From contig DKQG01000031.1 of assembly GCA_002471575.1 (NCBI GenBank), forward strand, positions 1-36,946: DNA of 36,946 bases. The letters are read 5' to 3'. Position 1 is the first letter of the stretch. Each line of letters opens with the position of its first letter. Under the pieces are notes generated by a model. It saw only the letters and a list, made by a program, of their open reading frames with translations, was not told where the DNA came from and made no database searches. Below are positions 32,674 to 36,946 of the stretch, in pieces. Source of the stretch: Alphaproteobacteria bacterium UBA7314 (GTDB taxonomy: Bacteria; Pseudomonadota; Alphaproteobacteria; MPNO01; UBA830). Position numbers and translations under genes: made by a program.

Positions 32674-34137
32674 CTATTCCGGCGGCCGGTAGTTGGGGGC
32701 TTCTCGCATGATCGACACGTCGTGGACATGTCCTTCTCGGAAGCCCGCTGCCGTGGCCCGCCGGAAAGAACAGTTTCGTTGCATATCGGCGACGGTACCG
32801 TTGCCGGTATAACCCATCGACGCGCGCAAACCGCCGATAAGCTGATGCAACACAGCGCCGGCGGGGCCCTTGTACGGTACTCTGCCCTCGATCCCCTCCG
32901 GGACGAGTTTCAGGCTGTCCTGCACTTCCTGCTGGAAATAGCGGTCCGCGGATCCCTGCGCCATCGCACCGAGCGAGCCCATGCCGCGGTATGATTTGTA
33001 CGACCGCCCCTGATACAGAAAAACCTCGCCGGGGCTTTCTTCGGTCCCCGCCAATAAAGAACCGACCATCACGCAATCCGCGCCCGCAGCAACCGCCTTG
33101 GCAACGTCGCCGGAAAGCCTGATGCCGCCGTCGGCAATACAGGGTACGCCGCCTTTGCGGCAGGCCTCGGCGGACTCCAACACCGCCGAAAACTGGGGAA
33201 CACCAACTCCGGTGACAGCACGGGTCGTACAGATGGAACCAGGCCCGATGCCGATTTTTATTGCGTCCGCGCCGGCATCGATCAACGCCATGGCGCCGTC
33301 CGGCGTTGCGATATTTCCCGCGATAACCTGGGTGCTGTTTGACAGTCGCTTGATCCTGGCGACGGCATCCAAGACCCCGCGTGAATGGCCGTGCGCGGTG
33401 TCGACCACCACCACGTCTGCTTCCGCATCGATCAGGGCCTCGGCGCGGGCGAGACCGTCCGGGCCCACGCCGGTCGCCGCCGCAACCCTAAGCCGGCCCT
33501 TGTCGTCCTTGGTCGCGTTCGGGTGCAGTTTCGCCTTTTCAATGTCCTTGACGGTGATCAGCCCAATACAGCGGTAGGCATCGTCGACCACCAGCAGTTT
33601 TTCGATCCGATATTTGTGCAGCAGCCGGCGCGCTTCCGCCATGTCTACACCTTCTTCCACCGTGACAAGGTTTTCCTTTGTCATAAGTTCGCTGACCGGC
33701 TGGTCGGCCTTGTCGGCAAACCGGACATCTCGGTTGGTGAGTACCCCGACCAGCTTGCCGCCGTTTCCTTCTACCACCGGAATGCCCGAAATCCGTTGGT
33801 ATTCCATCAACCTCAAAGCGTCGGCCAAAGTCTTCTCCGGCGTGATCGTGACCGGGTTGACCACCATTCCGGACTCAAACTTCTTGACTGCCCGCACTTC
33901 GTCGGCCTGGTTTGCCATATCCATGTTTTTGTGAAGCACGCCGATGCCACCAGCCTGCGCCATCGCAATTGCCATTTTCGATTCCGTGACCGTGTCCATC
34001 GCCGCCGAGATCAGCGGGATACCAAGGCCGATTGAGCGCGTCAGTCGTGTGCGTGTTTCGGCTTCGTAAGGGAGAACGGCGGATTCCGCGGGTACCAGAA
34101 GTATGTCGTCGAAAGTCAGCGCGTCGCGGATTTCCAT
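32674..34137 (-). CDS. guaB: Inosine-5'-monophosphate dehydrogenase
   Basis: This 487-residue enzyme oxidises IMP to XMP with NAD, the rate-limiting step to guanine nucleotides. It has the TIM barrel with an inserted Bateman module of two CBS domains (about 94-210, with KTLADALRLM and MTKENLVTVEEG), the substrate loop IGPGSICTTRAVTGVG carrying the catalytic Cys, GGIRLSGDVAKA, MVGSLLAGTEESPGE, the flap with YRGMGSLGAM, and the final EAPNYRPPE. All key parts are present. GGTGG lies before the ATG. It is the core of the ppx-rlmE-guaB-GNAT-guaA order. Confidence 0.97.
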   Translation of the reverse strand: MEIRDALTFDDILLVPAESAVLPYEAETRTRLTRSIGLGIPLISAAMDTVTESKMAIAMAQAGGIGVLHKNMDMANQADEVRAVKKFESGMVVNPVTITPEKTLADALRLMEYQRISGIPVVEGNGGKLVGVLTNRDVRFADKADQPVSELMTKENLVTVEEGVDMAEARRLLHKYRIEKLLVVDDAYRCIGLITVKDIEKAKLHPNATKDDKGRLRVAAATGVGPDGLARAEALIDAEADVVVVDTAHGHSRGVLDAVARIKRLSNSTQVIAGNIATPDGAMALIDAGADAIKIGIGPGSICTTRAVTGVGVPQFSAVLESAEACRKGGVPCIADGGIRLSGDVAKAVAAGADCVMVGSLLAGTEESPGEVFLYQGRSYKSYRGMGSLGAMAQGSADRYFQQEVQDSLKLVPEGIEGRVPYKGPAGAVLHQLIGGLRASMGYTGNGTVADMQRNCSFRRATAAGFREGHVHDVSIMREAPNYRPPE

Positions 34138-34239
34138 GCCACCACCGTTTGCTCAAGTGGCAGCGAAATATACACACTGGTCCATCGAATCCCAAACGGA
34201 ATGGGCGGCGTCGACGGACAAATCGATAGAATGCTCGTG

Positions 34240-34974
34240 TCAGCGTTTCTGCCTTCCCCTGAATCCGATGGCGACGATGTAGGTCTCAGGACTTTCAGGC
34301 CGAGACGCATCCGGTTTAACCGTACGGACATTGTCGAAATCCTTGTTGATGGCCGACATGAGGTCAGAATGCGCGCCGCCGGCAAACGCTTTCATCACCA
34401 GCGTCCCGCCGTCCAACAGAGTTTCCGTAGCGAACACGTGCGCTTCTTCGCACAAAGCCATGGTGCGCAAATGATCGGTTGATTTATGGCCGGTGACCGC
34501 AGCCGCCATGTCACTCAGCACTACATCAGCCGTTCCGCCCAATGCGGCGCGTAACCGACCAGGTGCGTCGGAAGCACATATGTCCAGAACCAGCGTTTCC
34601 GCGCCGGCCAAGGGTTCCATTTCTTGGATGTCGATTGCAACGACTTTTCCGTCGCTTCCCGCGGGTCCGGTTCTTTCGACGACTATCTGGGTCCAGCCGC
34701 CAGGCGCGGCTCCGAGGTCCACTACACGCTGGCCACGCGCGAGAAACCCGAACCTGTCATCTAGCTGCAGTAACTTAAAAGCGGCTCGGGACCTATACCC
34801 CTGCTTGCGAGCCTCATGGACATAGGGATCGTTCAGTTGCCGATCCAGCCAGCGGGTGGATGAAGATTTGCGTCCTCGAGCAGTCTTGACCCGGACTCGC
34901 ATGTTGCGACCGGTCAGTCCTCTACCGCGGCGCCCACCCTTTCCACCGCTTTTTTTTCCAGAACTTCGGTACAC
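34240..34974 (-). CDS. rlmE: 23S rRNA (uridine-2'-O) methyltransferase RlmE (FtsJ/RrmJ)
   Basis: This 244-residue enzyme methylates the 2'-OH of U2552 in the A loop of 23S rRNA on the 50S subunit. The K-D-K-E scheme is visible: Lys in RSRAAFKLLQL, the SAM motif VVDLGAAPGGWTQ, Asp in LSDMAAAVTGHKSTDH, Lys in TLVMKAFAGG, and Glu in SRPESPETYIVAIGF. An Arg/Lys/Gly-rich N-terminal extension of about 35 residues (GKKSGGKGGRRGRG) is typical for alphaproteobacterial members. The start is GTG. An A8 run in codons 7-9 is a potential slippage spot. It begins eight bases after the ppx stop. Confidence 0.94.
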   Translation of the reverse strand: MYRSSGKKSGGKGGRRGRGLTGRNMRVRVKTARGRKSSSTRWLDRQLNDPYVHEARKQGYRSRAAFKLLQLDDRFGFLARGQRVVDLGAAPGGWTQIVVERTGPAGSDGKVVAIDIQEMEPLAGAETLVLDICASDAPGRLRAALGGTADVVLSDMAAAVTGHKSTDHLRTMALCEEAHVFATETLLDGGTLVMKAFAGGAHSDLMSAINKDFDNVRTVKPDASRPESPETYIVAIGFRGRQKR

Positions 34975-34982
34975 GGCACCGC

Positions 34983-36056
34983 CTATTCCGCGGCGAACGC
35001 GGTGGCGCCATCGCAGATTGCCTTGGGTTTTCCGGACATGACGCTCAGGATGCCTTCACGCACACCTCGGTCTGCGACACGCAACTGGCCTGCCGGCCAT
35101 ATCTGGCACACCGCTTCCAGCACGGCGCAGCCGGCGACGATGAGGTCAGCGCGATTGTAACCGATGCAGGGATGAGCTGCGCGTTCCTCGTACGATTGAC
35201 CAGACAAAAATCGGCTGACCCGTTCGACTGCATCGAAACCAAGCCAGGACCCGTCAACGCGGGCCCGGTTGTAACGCGGCAGGCACATGTCCACTCCCGC
35301 GATGGTCGTGACTGTGCCCGCAGTGCCGACCATCTGAACACCGCCCCCCGCGATATGTTTGGAAATGCCGAACTGTTGGTCGAACGGCCGGAGTGTCTCG
35401 ACCACGCCGGCTATTAGGTTTTCGTATTCCTTCGGAGCAAATTCTTTTTTTCCGTGCTGTTCCGTCAACGTAACGACGCCGCAGGGCAATGACGTCCACC
35501 CCATCACCTCTGCACCACCGTTCTCCAGAATCCGCGCCCAGACGAATTCCGCGCTACCACCGCCGACGTCAAACATTAGTGCGTGATCGTAGGCGGAGTC
35601 GAGCAGAGAAAAGCACCCAGTCAATGTCAGCTCCGCCTCTTCCCGAGAGGTTATGATCTCCATATCTATCCCGGTTTCGCGCTTCACCAGATTAACGAAA
35701 TAGGCACCATTTCCAGCGGACCGAGCCGCTTGGGTGGCAACGCACCTTGCCTGCGATACCCGCCGCCGCGACATCTTGGTCGCACAGACCTTCAACGCAT
35801 CGACCGTGCGCTGGATTGCTGCATCCGAAAGCGCGCCGGCTTCGTTGACACCCTCACCTAGACGCACAATGCGGGAAAATCCGTCTATTACGCGAAAGCC
35901 AGACCCAGTAGGCTGCGCGATCAACAACCGGCAGTTATTGGTCCCCAGATCTAGCGCCGCGAACACACGTTTCCTGCGACCGGCCTTGTTCCTACCGCCC
36001 GCCCTGTTTGGTCCACTCGCCCGGCGATTATTTTTCTGTGGCGGCGATGCCGTCAC
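34983..36056 (-). CDS. ppx: Ppx/GppA phosphatase family protein
   Basis: This 357-residue protein of the actin-like ASKHA fold hydrolyses inorganic polyphosphate or pppGpp. The phosphate 1 motif is AALDLGTNNCRLLI, followed by VRLGEGV, RCVATQAARSAGNG, the catalytic Glu near TSREEAELT, phosphate 2 MFDVGGGSAEFVW, and GTAGTVTTIAG. It lacks the C-terminal HD domain found in longer enterobacterial enzymes, so it is the short two-domain form common in alphaproteobacteria. The start is GTG with GAGAGG upstream. An Arg/Lys-rich N-terminal extension of 30 residues (NRRASGPNRAGGRNKAGRR) is unusual and could bind nucleic acid or polyphosphate. Confidence 0.9.
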   Translation of the reverse strand: MTASPPQKNNRRASGPNRAGGRNKAGRRKRVFAALDLGTNNCRLLIAQPTGSGFRVIDGFSRIVRLGEGVNEAGALSDAAIQRTVDALKVCATKMSRRRVSQARCVATQAARSAGNGAYFVNLVKRETGIDMEIITSREEAELTLTGCFSLLDSAYDHALMFDVGGGSAEFVWARILENGGAEVMGWTSLPCGVVTLTEQHGKKEFAPKEYENLIAGVVETLRPFDQQFGISKHIAGGGVQMVGTAGTVTTIAGVDMCLPRYNRARVDGSWLGFDAVERVSRFLSGQSYEERAAHPCIGYNRADLIVAGCAVLEAVCQIWPAGQLRVADRGVREGILSVMSGKPKAICDGATAFAAE

Positions 36057-36271
36057 CTTTCCTCTCCGTTGTGCACCGCCGCGAGCAGGTCAGTGCTCAA
36101 GAAATGTTCTATCCAGACTAATTAACTATATCGGCGAATAGTTCGGTTGCGAAGGAATTTCTTCACGGCCGGCTGACAGACAACCCGATGCGCCGTTAGG
36201 GCTATTCAATTTGAAATGCGTGTGCTAAACGCGCCTCCCTTTTCAGGAAAAGATGTGCGAATTTCCCCAGT

Positions 36272-36345
36272 GGGGAATAGTTTAATGGTAGAATGAGCGG
36301 CTCTGACCCGCTTAGTCCCGGTTCAAATCAAGGTTCCCCAGCCAT
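36272..36345 (+). tRNA. tRNA-Gln (anticodon CTG), weak T stem
   Basis: The acceptor stem TGGGGAA pairs perfectly with TTCCCCA, followed by discriminator G and an encoded CCA. The D arm forms with G·U pairs at both ends, and the anticodon stem AGCGG/CCGCT encloses the loop CTCTGAC, giving anticodon CTG. U1-A72 at the end of the acceptor and discriminator G73 are tRNA-Gln traits. The T arm keeps TTCAAAT but its stem CCCGG/CAAGG has two mismatches (C51-A63, G52-A62), unlike a normal tRNA, so stability or function may be impaired. Confidence 0.8.
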
Positions 36346-36946
36346 CATGTAAACCTTTTTGATAAATGACCCGTGACGAGTGCCGAGGCTTTCGCCCTTA
36401 GAGACATCGACGGCGACTTAGTTGCCCTGTACCGCCTTCTTTGATGCGCTGTCCGGGGTAGTCGTCAAACAATCGTCATGACACGTTGCCCGTGGTAGAC
36501 TTCAGACAACCCGTAGGTCGGGCCGCCCAGACTTGCGCTGGGACAACCCAACCTATTTTACAGACATTGTAATAATTGCCCGTAACGGAGTTCATAGCTC
36601 GCTACTTAAATTTTTGGCACGCTCGTTATGCCGAAGCATCGGCCGCCCTAGCCTGAATTAACCTTGCCATCCGTCTACCGACAAACACGTTGCGTTTCTA
36701 TTCCGCTGACGTAATGTCACACAAACCCTCAATCAGAGAGAAGCATCTAACTAGCGCCAATAGATGCTCACTGGACTCACACCGCTTTATCGAAAAGCGC
36801 AGAAGGCTCCGACACTACTCGGACCTGAAACGCCACCTATCCGATCGAGAAAAGTGTCACTATGGGACAACACATTTAGGTAAGAATCTAAACGTATTAA
36901 TGTGAAACTAAGGCTCGCATTTTTTCACATTGGAAATATATCATCC
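36346..36946. other. Region downstream of tRNA-Gln with no recognised gene
   Basis: About 600 bases, rising in A+T toward the window end. Open frames are short and unlike known proteins; one of 71 residues (36690-36905, rich in Arg, His and Ser) has no ribosome binding site and an improbable composition. A REP-like palindrome is annotated separately. The position after a tRNA gene is a common integration site, but I find no repeat of the tRNA 3' end within the window. Confidence 0.5.
36514..36555. repeat. REP-like nested palindrome
   Basis: An outer pair TAGGTCGGG (36514-36522) and CCCAACCTA (36547-36555) is complementary with one mismatch, and an inner pair CCCAG (36526-36530) and CTGGG (36538-36542) encloses a GC-rich loop. 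GTAGGT-type ends around a GC-rich centre are common in repetitive extragenic palindromes of proteobacteria. Only one copy lies in this window, so its repetitive nature is not proven. Confidence 0.5.

Noticed and set aside
36690..36905. 71-residue open frame near the right end
   Set aside because: Composition dominated by Arg, His and Ser, no ribosome binding site, no recognisable motif.

Overview
The window looks like chromosomal DNA of a free-living alphaproteobacterium, most likely close to Rhodospirillales. The reasons are a DUF2794 protein, a GcrA-type domain, several family-typical gene blocks (dnaB-alr-mlaE-mlaF-radA-cvpA-purF-SDR; yfgM-bamB-der; ppx-rlmE-guaB-GNAT-guaA) and moderately GC-rich coding sequence. 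The genus cannot be fixed from the sequence alone.

Layout. Positions 1-12,100 are accessory in character and visibly eroding. They hold two tandem HsaA/HpaB-like flavin monooxygenases behind an EamA transporter, a transglutaminase-like protein, a UbiX-type flavin prenyltransferase, an L,D-transpeptidase facing an Lpp/OprI-like lipoprotein, a TauE/SafE permease and a cyclopropane fatty acid synthase. Between them lie four broken genes that are only seen by joining reading frames: a 2-keto-4-pentenoate hydratase (4237-5020), a PaaI-type thioesterase (5811-6271), a mannose-1-phosphate guanylyltransferase (8859-9245) and a FkbM methyltransferase (11013-11854).

Positions 12,141-21,311 are a tight plus-strand housekeeping run: dnaB, alr (apparently starting at CTG inside the dnaB stop), mlaE, mlaF, radA, cvpA, purF, an SDR oxidoreductase and a lipoprotein. 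Most junctions overlap by 1-4 bases, so translational coupling is likely. Positions 21,316-24,717 run on the minus strand: yfgM-like, bamB and der (outer-membrane protein assembly, translocon quality control, ribosome assembly).

Positions 24,906-28,990 hold DUF2794, a class II aldolase, a Nudix hydrolase overlapping type 2 IPP isomerase, a frameshifted DUF3891 gene behind a terminator, and a 69-residue protein that is only the C-terminal part of GcrA. An AT-rich patch with a second, intact FkbM methyltransferase (29,498-30,391) looks horizontally acquired. It sits downstream of the minus-strand ppx-rlmE-guaB-GNAT-guaA cluster (GMP synthesis plus 23S rRNA methylation). A tRNA-Gln(CTG) with a poorly paired T stem and a REP-like palindrome close the window.

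I see no CRISPR array, prophage, intact insertion sequence or clear new multigene defence or biosynthetic system. The most interesting points are the GcrA sigma-interaction domain without its DNA-binding domain, the CTG start of alr, the transpeptidase/lipoprotein pair sharing one bidirectional terminator, and the clustered gene decay.
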